Source of the DNA: Lolium rigidum
Lineage: Eukaryota > Streptophyta > Magnoliopsida > Poales > Poaceae
DNA length: 64,000 nucleotides
Direction: 5' to 3'
NCBI RefSeq assembly: GCF_022539505.1
Contig: NC_061514.1
Span: 333,667,090-333,731,089 of the forward strand
The notes beneath the pieces were generated by a model, which saw only the letters and a list, made by a program, of their open reading frames with translations, made no database searches and had not been told where the DNA came from. Of this stretch, positions 33,760 to 43,995 are shown in pieces. The translations under genes were made by a program, and so were the position numbers. Positions within the stretch are counted from its first letter, which is position 1. Every line of letters begins with the position of its first letter.

Positions 33760-34110
33760 GCAGTGACCGCTGTATATGAGAATTCTGTCTCTGGAACACT
33801 GCTCCCTGAACCTGAAGGGAGCCGATATGCCCATCCTCCGGTGGAGGGAAGGATCCATGGGGGCTCACTCGTCTGACAACATAAACATACCCATCATACT
33901 GACACCGGTTTCGGCCTCGAAGGGTCAGCCACCAGCACCAAGAATGTCAAACACTGAAGATCTTCAGACAGTGTGCTTCACATCTCAGGTGTCATTGACT
34001 GATGCTGAAAACTGTAATTGTTGTAGTCGGGACAGTGTTGCACTATCAATGCAATTTTCCCAGAATATTTTTTGCCGATTTTTAGCCTGGTTTTGGTCAG
34101 GTGCACTTGG

Positions 34111-34940
34111 TTAGGAATAGGAGACTCTGATATAAAAATGTAAAACACGGTTTACCTATATCTGCTTTTCATATTTAATGCAGTCAGAACAACACATGGA
34201 TCATGAGGGATAGGTGATTCATGGATCAATAATGATTAATTTAATGTTGGCAACATAAAGCTCTAATACTTCTCATATTCAAAACTGGTACAAGAAGCTC
34301 CCTGTGTTTCCTTCTTGATGCTTGGATAGTACTGATGTGAATACACAATTTCTCTTAAGCTAAATCTGCAGTTATCTTGTTACATTGAAGTCCAGCATTG
34401 CTTGTGTTTTCAAAATTGAACAAACTGTCAATGTGTAGCTGTAATTTGTTATATTCAATGATTCAGATAAGAGCACAACTGGCTGCTATAGGCTCTCCAA
34501 TTGTACAGAATTCTGTATACATGACAGGAGCAATTGCAGCGAAGGCTAACCCGAGCATAAACCCATATGGTGGCCTGAACTACAGCAGTCAAGAGGAAAA
34601 GGCTGCTGCTGTCTGAGTCTGACCTGGTATGAGCATTGAACTCTATACCAGAACTCTCCCCATGGGGACTCACTCGGCTGACAAAGAGAAACATGCCCAA
34701 CATATTGACACTGGTTTTGGGCTGGAAGCCTCGCCACCTGCAGCAAGAACCTTGAACACACTGAAGATCTCCAGACAGGGTGTTTCACATATCAGGTGTG
34801 GGCGTGTGGCAGACTGATGCTGGAAACCGAGACTGCTGTAGACGGGACAGTGCTGCACTGCGAATGTAATTTTTCCAGAAACATTTTCCGTTGCGGATTT
34901 TTAGCATGGTTTCTGTCTGGTGCTGCTGTAGATTTCTGAA
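34111..34940 (+). pseudogene. Partial tandem copy of the pseudouridine synthase 3' end
   Basis: A diverged direct duplicate of about 33050-34110, covering intron 8, exon 9 and the 3' flank. The acceptor and exon start (CAG then ATAAGAGCACAACTGGC, exon from 34467) are kept. IRAQLAAIGSPI replaces IRAQLAAIGAPI, and VQNSVY replaces VGDSAY. About 130 bases of the exon are deleted after the AAAVEA region and the frame ends at TGA 34614-34616. Exons 1-8 and the catalytic Asp are absent, so no active enzyme can be made. It could act as an alternative terminal exon if the upstream gene is spliced past exon 9; this is speculative. Confidence 0.8.
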
Positions 34941-35326
34941 ATGTTACCACTCTGTACTCCCTTGCACTGGCTCGTACTTTCGTACTCTGTGTCGAAGTTG
35001 AAAGGAAACCCGATCGGTGCCGTGCAGTCGTGCAGAACTTTTGAGCGGAAGCGCGTGTGTGGCCAGTTCTACATGTGCGCTGCCTCTCCTGATTCAACGA
35101 GGCCTACAAAGGAGGGAGGCCTTTTTTCCGGTTTTGGCTGGCTGCCATCTTGATCCCAGTTCCCAGTGTGTAGACCTACTCTACTCCAGCCGTCCAGACG
35201 CAGAAACCACTCGAACAGAAATGTTCCAGTGCGCAGTCTGCTGCAGCATCACAACCGGTGAGGTTCTTCTTTTTTCCTTTTTGAGTTAAATATACGTGGC
35301 TTGGTCCTTGAAGTATCGTCTGCAGC
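34941..35326. other. Intergenic, nothing recognised
   Basis: Between the duplicated gene end and the Harbinger-type element. Short frames only; no domain or repeat end seen. Confidence 0.5.
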
Positions 35327-35770
35327 TTAGACCATCTCCAGTCGCGTCCCCCAAAGGGATTTGGGGCGCGCCGGACGAAAAATGCGTTCCAGCCGCGTCC
35401 CCCAAAGCCTTTTTTTGTCTGGCGCGCCCCTATTTGGTGTCCGGCGCCCCGAGCCCGTCCCCGTCCCACAGGGGACGCTCGGGGCACGCCGGACACAACG
35501 AAAAGCGAGGCGGGGAGTGGCGGGGCCGACGCGTCGGCCGGCACGGTTAATTTTAACCTAACCGTCGCCTACCTCGCGACGGAAGTTGTTCGCGCGCAGT
35601 GACACACGGCGGCATCTTTGCCTTAATGGCGACGGAGGGGCAGGCGAGACGTCTCGTCGGTGCTGCGCAGCCTCCACGCGTCGCCGGCGTTCGCACGCCA
35701 CCGCCCGTTCCCGCGCGATCTTCCCGCCTCTTCTCGTCTGTTCCCGCGCTTTCTTCCCGACGCCGGCGTC

Positions 35771-35777
35771 TATAAAA
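35771..35777 (+). promoter_or_regulatory. TATA box inside the Harbinger-type element
   Basis: TATAAAA in the context GTCTATAAAAGGTC, about 94 bases upstream of an ATG at 35871. The CA-rich leader between them looks like a plant 5' UTR. Confidence 0.5.
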
Positions 35778-35870
35778 GGTCTCCCGGCTCATCAATGGTA
35801 GCCACCACACCCCACCGGCAACAAACACAGCCCTCGTCGCTCCACAGCCGTCTCCTCCATCACCGGTGGC

Positions 35871-36784
35871 AATGGCGAACCGCCCGGCGATGGCCACTTC
35901 CCTCCACCGCCGTCTCCTCCACTTCCAGCCCGGCAGCGGCGTGCGGCACTAGAGGAGGCACTCGAGGAGGAGGCCCGCCAGCGGCGTGAGGCGCAGCAGG
36001 CGGCGGATCTAGCGGCGTTCTCCGCCCCTGCCTCCGCAGCTGAGGAGGCCGCGACGGCAGCAGCGTGGTAGGAGCAGCAGTGCGACACCGTTGCGGCGTT
36101 CGACGCCTCGACGGGACAAGAGGCGCGACGGCGCCGGTACCGGGAGGAGATGGAGCAACGATGGGCCGACGAGCGCCGGCGCCGGCGCGATGAGCGGCGG
36201 CGCTGTTCCGTGAACGGCGTGACTCGATCGAGCGCCGGCGGCGTGAGTCGATCGAGCTCCGGCAGCGAGTGACGGCGGAGGAGCATCGGCAGCGGGAGGC
36301 GGCGCTGACGGCGCTATGGGGGAGGCGGGCGGAGCTGTTGGCGGCGGAGGCCGACGCGTTTGCGGCGGCGATGATGGAGGCGCCAACAGATGTGGAGGAG
36401 GAGGCGCCAATGGAGGAGGAGGAGGCCAAGGCGGAGGAGACCGAGGTGGAGGACGACGACGACGACGAGTTCGACTGGTCCGACGACGACGGGCCGCACC
36501 CGGACGAGACGGCCGATCAGCAACGCGCCCTCGTCGAGTCCTTCGAGTCGGAGAAGAAGCTCCAGGACGACGCCCGTGCCCGCGAAGAGGCGCATATTCG
36601 TCGCGCCATCGAGCTCTCCCTCCGGGCGGCGCAGCGGGGACGGCGGAGGACGCGCGGCGGGAGCGGCACCGTCCGGCCACCGCCGAACGCAAGGAGAGGA
36701 GGCGCGCGCAGGAGGAGCTGCGGCGTAGGGGAGGCGACGACGGGCGGGGCCGTCGAACGCGCCGCCGGGCGGTCAGTAGTCTAG
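35871..36784 (+). pseudogene. Decayed cargo gene of the Harbinger-type element
   Basis: Translation from ATG 35871 runs into a stop within 27 codons, but another frame carries EEALEEEARQRREAQQAAD and RRRRYREEMEQRWADERRR, interrupted by one stop near 36069 and shifted again near 36200. The last part is open at 36269-36784 (171 codons). It has an acidic stretch (VEEEAPMEEEEAKAEETEVE then DDDDDEFDWSDDD) and an Arg-rich C-terminus. The ancestral product would have been an Ala/Arg/Glu-rich coiled-coil protein with an acidic patch. No enzymatic domain is recognised. In composition and layout it resembles the 224-aa ORF at 22181-22855. Frames on other strands are composition shadows. Confidence 0.5.
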
Positions 36785-37212
36785 GTTTAGATGAAATCTA
36801 GCCATTTTCATTCAAACTTTGTAATATATAATCAAAATTGAATGAAAACCTTTATTTTCGTGCACAAATATTCATTTGGGGGCGGCGTTTGGGGGACGCG
36901 GGCACGAACAAAACACGTCCCCCAAACGCTCGATCCGGCGCGGTTTGGGGGACGCTTTGGGGGACGCGACTGGAGATGCTCTTAATTTGTTTCCTGAACC
37001 ACTACAACATGGCCAAGCGAGTCTTTGAACTCGAGTTCCATTTCAATTTCGTCCAACCGGCAAACTGGATGTGAAACCTTAACCCTAGCGTATTTTCATT
37101 ACTGAACACAACTCCCTTAAAAGTAAACAAGATAGGTCCGGTAAACTAAAGATAACGTACACTAGCAAATTTTGTAGACGTTTCCTTCACACCATTTAGT
37201 AGACCTTTTTTC

Positions 37213-37230
37213 TGGCGCTGTTGTCGGGGA
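37213..37230 (+). promoter_or_regulatory. Primer binding site of the Athila-type element
   Basis: TGGCGCTGTTGTCGGGGA matches the tRNA-Asp complement seen in element A at 16 of 18 positions, just after the LTR remnant. Confidence 0.7.
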
Positions 37231-37407
37231 AGCAATTTCGCTATTCCGGTAAGGTTGCTAGAGACCTTGTTAGTTTATCTTATTTTAAGTTTTAAGTTTT
37301 TATTTACTATTATTAGTTTATTGTTTTATTCTCTACTTGAAAACCCCAAAAAATTAGTTACTTGTTCTTTTGCAATCATAAAAGAAAATACCAAAAACAT
37401 AATCACT

Positions 37408-38745
37408 ATGGCAGAAAAGAAGCTTGGGGAATATGATATCCCCAATGATGATTTTATTCGTTCACCCATAACTCAGCCCGTTGTTGAAGCCGAGAACTAC
37501 GAAATTAAGCCTAACCTTTTAAATTTTGTTCAACAAAACCAATTTGCAGGCTCAGTCGCTGAGGATTAAGTATGCATTTAAACACATTCACTGAAATATG
37601 TGATATGATGCACATTAAAGGTGTTGATCCAAATAATATTGATTAAATTATGATTGTTTCCTTTTTCATTAAAAGGAAAAACAAATGACTGGTTGGTAGC
37701 TTTGCCTAAGGGCGGTATAACTTCATGGGATGAATGCACTAATATATTTATGACTACGTTTTTTCACCAGCAAAGACTATGCAAGTGCGTTCTAACATTA
37801 CAGGTTTTAGACAAGAAGACCGCGAGCCACTAGCGCTTGCATGGGAAAGGGTGAAGGAAGCCACCATGAACTGTCCAAGTCATGGAATTGAGGATTGGTT
37901 AATCCTACATTTTATTTTATAATACCCTTAACCCAATGTCAAAGTCTATACTTGATACTGCAGCTGGAGGAACATTCATGAGCAAGCCAATTTAAATGGA
38001 AAGGAGGCTTCGAGATGATATGCAAAGCAACCATGTCCAATGGCATGTAGACAGATCCTCCTCAAAAAAGGTGAATGCAATCACCGAATGTAACAATGAA
38101 GAACTTACTTCAAAGGTAGATGAGCTTATACATATTCTCAAGGGTAAGGAAACTACCCAAGTTAATGCCATCACCAATACTAAAGTTGAGGAAATAGACT
38201 TCATAGCAAGAAATCCTTATAACCTTGCATGGAAGAGTCAAAACTATGGCTCTAATTTTCCTAGATAATATAATAATAATACAGAGTTCCAAATAATAAC
38301 TTCACCAAAGGTAATGGAGCAAGCAATGGTAATACCTCAATTGAAAGTACTTTCAAGAATTTTATGCATGTTCAAGCTAAACAAAATAGTACCCTTACAA
38401 AGCTCACTGAAAATCACAGCACTATGTTAGGGAATTTATCTAACCAAATTGTTTCTCTTAAGAATGATGTTCAAGTTTTACAGGAAAGGACAAAGACCGT
38501 TGATACACAACTGGGGAAGATAGTTAAAAGACAAACTATTATACTTGCAATATTTGCAGGTAAACCAGAACCAAACACCGTTGAAGATCTCAAGATGATG
38601 AGGATTGAAAGAAGTGGAGAAGCACTTGAAGAACTGGACTATAGCAATGCTCCAACACCTGAGTACTCTTTAGAAGACCTCATAAAAATGGTCACGATAA
38701 GACACCCCGGAGTCGATGAAGGTGATGGTGAAAGGTACCGTTAGT
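37408..38745 (+). pseudogene. Athila-type gag remnant
   Basis: Opens MAEKKLGEYDIPNDDF and continues to NLLNFVQQNQFAGSVAED, the usual start of Athila/gypsy gag (the QQNQF motif is characteristic). The frame then breaks at the TAA near 37567. Further pieces lie in shifting frames: 37996-38268 and 38364-38744, the latter with a coiled-coil-like LSNQIVSLKNDVQVLQERT. Several stops and frameshifts make it non-functional. Gag would normally form the virus-like particle that packages the element RNA. Confidence 0.7.
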
Positions 38746-38869
38746 TTATTCATGAAGTAGCATGCAAAGTTCATGATTTAGAACAACAATATATAAGAAG
38801 CTAGATGGAAAACTTCCAGCTAGGCTTGATGCTATATTTGAGCCCACTATAAAATTCATTTTGGAATAA

Positions 38870-39282
38870 ACGAGGTGGCTGCACTTTGTGATCTTTGTGC
38901 AAGCGTCTTCGCAATTCCAAAGACCTTATTTGATAAGTTAGGAATGGGGCCATTTAGAACAACTGAGCTAAGACTACACTTAGTTGATTCAACGTATAGA
39001 CAAGTTGTAGGCATAAAAGATAATATTGTAGTAGAGATTAAATGATGTCCTACTCTTATTGATCTTATTATTGTGGACATGCCTGAAGATCCTATAGCTC
39101 CTATAATCTTAGGAAGGCCATTTCTTAGAACTATTAAAGCTCTGATCAACTTGCATGAAGGGAATGCGAGGATTGGACTACCATATAAAGATCCATTTGT
39201 AGTACACTTCCCTAGAAAGAAGAAGGCCAAAAATGATGATGATTATTTTGGAGTGGGTCTTCCACTTCCAAGTCTTAAGTGA
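38870..39282 (+). pseudogene. Retropepsin-like protease remnant, Athila type
   Basis: The frame reads ALCDLCASVFAIPKTLFDKL, the active-site region where family members have D-[LST]-G-A. Here Gly is replaced by Cys. A stop lies near 39044. It then continues as IAPIILGRPFLRTIKALIN, the conserved second half of the fold (ILGRPFL). It ends in a basic tail (PRKKKAKND) at the stop 39280-39282. Inactive by both the stop and the active-site change. Confidence 0.75.
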
Positions 39283-39325
39283 TCACCATCTTGATCAAGC
39301 TAATTGACCTTAACTAGAAGCGCTT

Positions 39326-39343
39326 CATGGGAGGCAACCCATG
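39326..39343 (+). promoter_or_regulatory. Hairpin CATGGG-AGGCAA-CCCATG after the protease remnant
   Basis: A 6-bp perfect stem with loop AGGCAA, preceded by AGAAGCGCTT. It lies 44 bases after the protease stop. Same position and loop class (AGRYAA) as in elements A and C. Confidence 0.55.
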
Positions 39344-39606
39344 GTCAATAAATTTTCTATCTAGTTTTTTTAGTTTAATGTTTAGTTCTATTTGTTTTTT
39401 TCGCTCTTGTTTTTAATAAAGAGTGTTCATGAGATCTTTTGGAAAATAGGACAAGAAAATAAACAACAATGTCTTTTTGATTTTATATGCTAACAGTTGC
39501 GCATTCTTGATATGCACTGCAGTTTTTCCTTAGCCATTTTCGAGGTAATGTTGATTCATAAGGGCACGTAAAGATTGCACAGAAATTTTTGATGTTCACA
39601 GGTTAC

Positions 39607-39955
39607 TGTAACTTCTGCGACCATCGGTACGGTAGTACCAGACCGTACCACGCACCCGTACCGCATCCACGACCACGGAAAAGAAAAGTTGAAGATTTTG
39701 TCAAAACCGTCTGTAATTTTGGCGACCATCGGTACGGGCAGACCAGACCGTATCGTGCGCCCGTACCGCTTCGACGACGGAAACATCAATTTTTCGGAAA
39801 ACATATTGTAAGTTTAACGACCATCGGTATAGGGGGATACGGGCATACCAACCGGCCGTACCACATCGACCGCCTCAGTTCTAAAGCGGTTGCACCTGGT
39901 ACGGGCGGGATGCGCCCGTACCGTGTGCCCATACCACGCATCGAACGACTTAAAC
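39607..39955 (+). repeat. Triplicated unit of about 100 bp with GGTACGG/CCGTACC arms
   Basis: Three tandem copies start near 39607, 39709 and 39806, each with CGACCATCGGTA followed by CCGTACC-type arms. A related stretch follows at 39898-39955. Each unit contains self-complementary blocks that could fold. One related copy (GGCATCGGTACAAGCAGG to CCCGTACCACC) lies in the 3' LTR at about 45692-45740. Confidence 0.65.
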
Positions 39956-40325
39956 ACGCAGGAAAGAGGTAAGCAACCCCAAAATTGCATATTCCCTCTC
40001 TCTCTCTTCCTCCTCCAAACTCAAAACCTACTCCATTGGATCTCCAATTGCATTCGTTTTCAATTCGATTCCTCACACTCCATCGAAGTATGGTACGTTT
40101 CTCCTCCGACCCCCAACTTTTTATCCACGAATGCATGCTCTAGCTTTTGTCATTAACAATCTAGACTTAGGTCATATTATGAACTTCATCGCCTTAATGA
40201 GCATGCTAGATCGCAATTTTAGAGGAGATTCTTTCATAAGATATGTAGAGGATGATCATATGTCTATTTCTATTGGATCAGATTTTTATTTTTCGTTAGA
40301 AAAATTTAAGATGTGCTTAAGGTAC
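39956..40325 (+). mobile_element. Athila-type element, segment before the LINE
   Basis: Holds a short frame 40131-40334 (67 codons) without recognisable domains. It is interrupted by the LINE 3' end at 40326. I assign it to the Athila-type element by position only. Confidence 0.4.
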
Positions 40326-42776
40326 TTTTTTTAGATAATGGGCGCTTTATTACTCAAGAGAAGCAATTACACCCGACCTCTGCATAGCTAAGATGCACAC
40401 AGCCGTTTAAACCAGTCTTAACAAAGTTCTGGAACTAAAAACTGTCAAAATACAAAACACTTGTGAATGTAAAACGCCTAGGAAGATGTAGGAGGACCAA
40501 TCCGTAGATTATGCTGCCACCCATGTAGGGAAAAAGTATCCCTCGCCGTATCCTCCAACCGTGTACAAACCTCCGTAAACAGGTCTCGGTTCTGCACCTT
40601 CTGAAGTGCAGACCACGAACGGAGAGTAGCTGTACATCCGTAAATAACTCTGCATAAGAGAACAATCTTTGTTATTAAAAACTTTGTCATTTCTACACAT
40701 CCATAGCGACCATATCATGGCAAACGCCCCCACCCTAATAAACGTTCTGAATCTGTGATCAATACCGTGTAGCCAATTACCAAAGATATTGGTCACACTA
40801 GTTGGGGGATACAGATCTGAAGCTATTTGGATGCATGACCATATAGACCTGGCAAAGCGGCATTGGAAGAACATATGCTTAATTGTCTCATCTTGTTGAC
40901 AAAAAACGCATTGTGAATTCCCATGCCAATTTCGTTTCAGAAGATTGTCTTTGGTTAGGATTACTCCACGACGCAAATACCAGCCAAAAATCTTAACTTT
41001 TAGCGGTATCTTCATCTTCCAAATCTTTTTGTTCTTATCAACTGGTATATCTGGTTGGAGGATGGCATTATATAGTGAACTTACAGAGAATTTCCCATTG
41101 GACAGCTGAACGGATGCCAAACGCAGCAGTAAGGCGTTCCATGCAATAAGTCTCGGACCGATTAAATCTCGTCTAAACGTCACATTTGGTGGTGAGGTTG
41201 CCATTACAGAAGCAATGGTATCACTTTTGCGACGGACAATGCTGAAGATTGCTGGATATTGTTCTGAGAGGGGCCTATTACCTAGCCATGTATCCTCCCA
41301 AAATCTTATCTGCGATCCATCCTTTATAATGAAAGTACCATATTTGAAGAAAAATTTCTTCGTGGCCATTAGGCCAGCCCAAAAATGCGAATCTCCCGGT
41401 TTCCAATGGATTTGGGATAACGCTTTCTCTCCTATGTACTTCCTTCTAACCAAGGTTTGCCATACGCCATTCTCGGTAAGGAGTTTAAAAAGCCACTTCC
41501 CCAATAAGGATGTGTTCTTGGCCTCGAGGTCATGAACTCCTAACCCACCCATATCTTTAGGTCGGCATACAACAGACCATTTGACCAGTCGATACTTCTT
41601 TTTCTCACTATATCCTTGCCAAAAGAATCTCGATCTATAATAATCGAGTTTGTGTAAGACACCTTTTGGCAGGATGAAGAAGGAAATCATATACAACACC
41701 ATATTGGTGAGTACAGAATTAATGAGAACCAATCTTCCTCCAAGAGATAGCAATTTACCTTTCCGACTACTAAGTCTCTTCTGTAGTCTTTCTTCGACCA
41801 GTTTCCATTCAGCTATCGTCAACCTCCGATGATGAATCGGAATACCCAGATAGTTGATAGGAAACTGTCCTTGCCCACAACCAAACAGTTCCGAATAATC
41901 GGTTACTGAGTCCTGAGCATTACCAAAACAGAACAATTCGCTTTTATGGAAGTTAATCTTGAGCCCTGATAAATGCTCAAAGGCAGCCAGGATTAGCTTA
42001 AGATTTCGAGCTTTATCAAGATCATGTTCCATAAATAGAATTGTATCATCGGCGTATTGAAGGATAGATAAACCCCCATCCACTAAATGTGGGATCACTC
42101 CTTCAATTTGGCCGTCCGTTTTAGCTCTTTCGATCAGAATAGCGAGCATATCCGCCACAATATTAAATAGAAGTGGTGATAGAGGATCGCCTTGGCGTAA
42201 ACCTTTTCGCGTCTGGAAAAAGCGTCCCGTGTCATCATTGACACGAATGGCTACACTTCCTCCATGCACAAAATTGTTGATCAACGCTCTCCACTCCGGT
42301 GAAAAACCTTTCATCCGGAGCATCTGATGAAGAAAAGACCAATTAAATTTATCATAGGCTTTCTCGAAATCTAATTTTAAAATTACCCCATTCAACTTTT
42401 TGGTATGCATTTCATGGACCGCCTCATGTAGAACTACAACCCCATCTAGGATATTGTGTCCTTGCATGAAGGCGGTCTGCGATGGCCTTACCACATTCTC
42501 AGCCACTGAATTTAATCAAATGGTGGCCACTTTCGTGAATATCTTGAAACTTACGTTTAGGAGACAAATGGGTCTAAACTGTTGGATCCTTTCTGCCTCT
42601 TTAACTTTAGGTAACAAGATAACCTCACCAAAATTTAGACGGAATAATTCTAGTTGTCCATCATGGAAAGCACTGAACATTTCTAGAAGGTCACCTTTAA
42701 TGGTATCCCAGAAAATCTGATAGAATTCAGCAGGAAAACCATCCGGACCAGGGGTAAACCGATAATTAATTTTTAG
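40326..42776 (-). mobile_element. 5'-truncated LINE inserted in the Athila-type element
   Basis: A minus-strand non-LTR retrotransposon. Its 3' end is at the left, marked by a 7-T tract (40326-40332, poly-A on the minus strand). Its 5' end is truncated at about 42772-42776, inside the reverse transcriptase near the PGPDGFPAEFYQ motif. The endonuclease domain and ORF1 are missing. No convincing target duplication was found. Confidence 0.8.
40509..42772 (-). pseudogene. LINE reverse transcriptase with zinc-binding RT domain
   Basis: The minus-strand frame begins inside the RT domain (PGPDGFPAEFYQ at about 42750-42710) and continues through PICLLNVSFKIFTKVATI. A TGA stop at about 42530-42532 breaks it, and 665 open codons follow from 42506. 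Visible motifs: QTAFMQGHNILDG, LKLDFEKAYDKFNW, GLRQGDPLSPLLFN and the catalytic YADD (SILQYADDTILF). The maturation region FINYLGIPIHHRR-like follows, then a zf-RVT domain with WKMKIPLKVKIFGW and CVFCQQDETIKHMFFQC. The frame ends at 40509, probably after a late frameshift. One nonsense codon plus the 5' truncation make it inactive, but otherwise it is well preserved and younger than its host element. Confidence 0.9.
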
Positions 42777-43995
42777 ATGAACACAAGGAGCCGCTCGCGC
42801 GCTGTGGCTGCACAGGCTGCATTACCGGTTGAAGACACACCCACTTCGCTCGGTATCGAGTTTGAATACTACCGTCATCTCAACCGTTCCAACCGTCTCA
42901 AAGACCGCGAGATCAAGTTGACAAAATGTGCATGCCCCCATATTCTGAACCAACTAGGGCTACGCAATGATTTCAATAACCTTTGCAACAATGTTGGTTT
43001 GCTTGACTTTTGTTTTCAGGAGGCCGCCACTTATCGCCGCTTGACACTCGAGTTTCTCAGCACCCTGAAGCACACGGTGAACCACTACTACAACTCTAAG
43101 GAGAACCAACCCGGAGTCGACCGGATAGCCTTCCGTTTGATGAATTGTGAGTATGATTTGACTTTAGATGAGTGGTGCAACCACTCTGGCTTTGAGAATA
43201 GTGTCACCGCCAACCGTTATGCATGCTTTACTTTGAACCCCTCACCTAGCATGTATTTTTCTAGGATGAGAATACGTAGCACACTCCCTCGGGGAAATTC
43301 TATTGAGTGCCCTGCTATTCGCTATGTGTACTATGTTATTGCTAACACCTTGCAGGCACGATGTGATTTCACAAGACTTAATGAAGAGGACACGATGATC
43401 CTCGCAAATGTTGTGTTCCCACAAAGCAACATTCGCCCAAACTTGGGTGCCATTCTTGTTCTCTACTTGAACCACCAAGCACTTGAAGCTCGTGGCCCCA
43501 TATGCGGAGGTGGAGTCATTGCCATCTTCGTAAGATGGATTAATATCAATGTAAGTAATTTACAAGCATTGGAAGGCCCTCGCCGCCTTTATTTTACTAC
43601 TCTCAATGCATGTGGTATGGTTAGAAAAATAGAAGGTAGATATTACTTCAATATACCGGGAGCTGATATACTTGATCGCTGCCTCTCTGCCTAATGGTCT
43701 ATTCTCTCTCGAGGAAAGACGTTTGCATTATGATGCGCAGGTTGAGGGAAATCTACCCCTACAACAAGATGTACCTGAAGAAGAGGAGGAGGTTGAACAA
43801 GAACCTCAAGGATCGAAACAGGAGCAGCAGCCACTCCATGACTTCACCACCTATCAGGACATGTACGCACTCGAAGGAAGTATTGAGAATATGAGCAACC
43901 TCGCCATCAACCTTCGAGACCACACCAAACTTAATTCCCAGTTTACTCATTGGAGCAGCCAATGGAACGATGTGAATTATTCTCCACCACAATGA
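42777..43995 (+). pseudogene. Athila ORF1-like protein, frameshifted
   Basis: ATG 42777 opens 305 codons (MNTRSRSRAVAAQAALPVED) ending at TAA 43692-43694. The sequence, including DREIKLTKCACPHILNQLGL, YDLTLDEWC and RYVYYVIANTLQARCDF, matches the plant ATHILA ORF-1 family known from Athila retrotransposons. A shift near 43675-43690 separates the last part, which continues in another frame as LPNGLFSLEERRLHYD to a stop at 43993-43995 with a Glu-rich stretch. ORF1 lies downstream of where pol should be, the env-like position. The first codon lies directly at the LINE junction, so the original N-terminus may be longer. Function unknown. Confidence 0.75.

Larger units (their letters stand above)
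35330..36981 (+). mobile_element. PIF/Harbinger-type transposon carrying a cargo ORF, 1652 bp
   Basis: TTA target duplications at 35327-35329 and 36982-36984. The terminal inverted repeats match in 26 of 27 bases; each contains CATCTCCAGTCGCGTCCCCC, and the ends are GAC on the left and GAG on the right. The subterminal motif GCGTCCCCCAAA recurs in both orientations. The interior has a TATA box and an Arg/Ala/Glu-rich coding region instead of a DDE transposase or a Myb-like partner protein. It is therefore non-autonomous. Confidence 0.85.

Noticed and set aside
34467..34616. Second functional pseudouridine synthase gene
   Set aside because: Only the last exon is duplicated, with a deletion and early stop; no exons for the catalytic Asp.
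39607..39955. Regular repeats that could suggest a CRISPR-like array
   Set aside because: Plant nuclear context, units diverged and about 100 bp long without constant repeat/variable spacer structure, and no cas genes.
40310..40340. Target site duplication for the LINE (ATTTAAGATG against TTTTTAGATG)
   Set aside because: Too short and imperfect, and the two stretches do not sit correctly against both LINE ends.
40326..42776. Possibility that the YADD reverse transcriptase belongs to the Athila-type element
   Set aside because: It lies on the opposite strand, has a LINE-type zf-RVT domain and a poly-A end; it is a nested non-LTR element.
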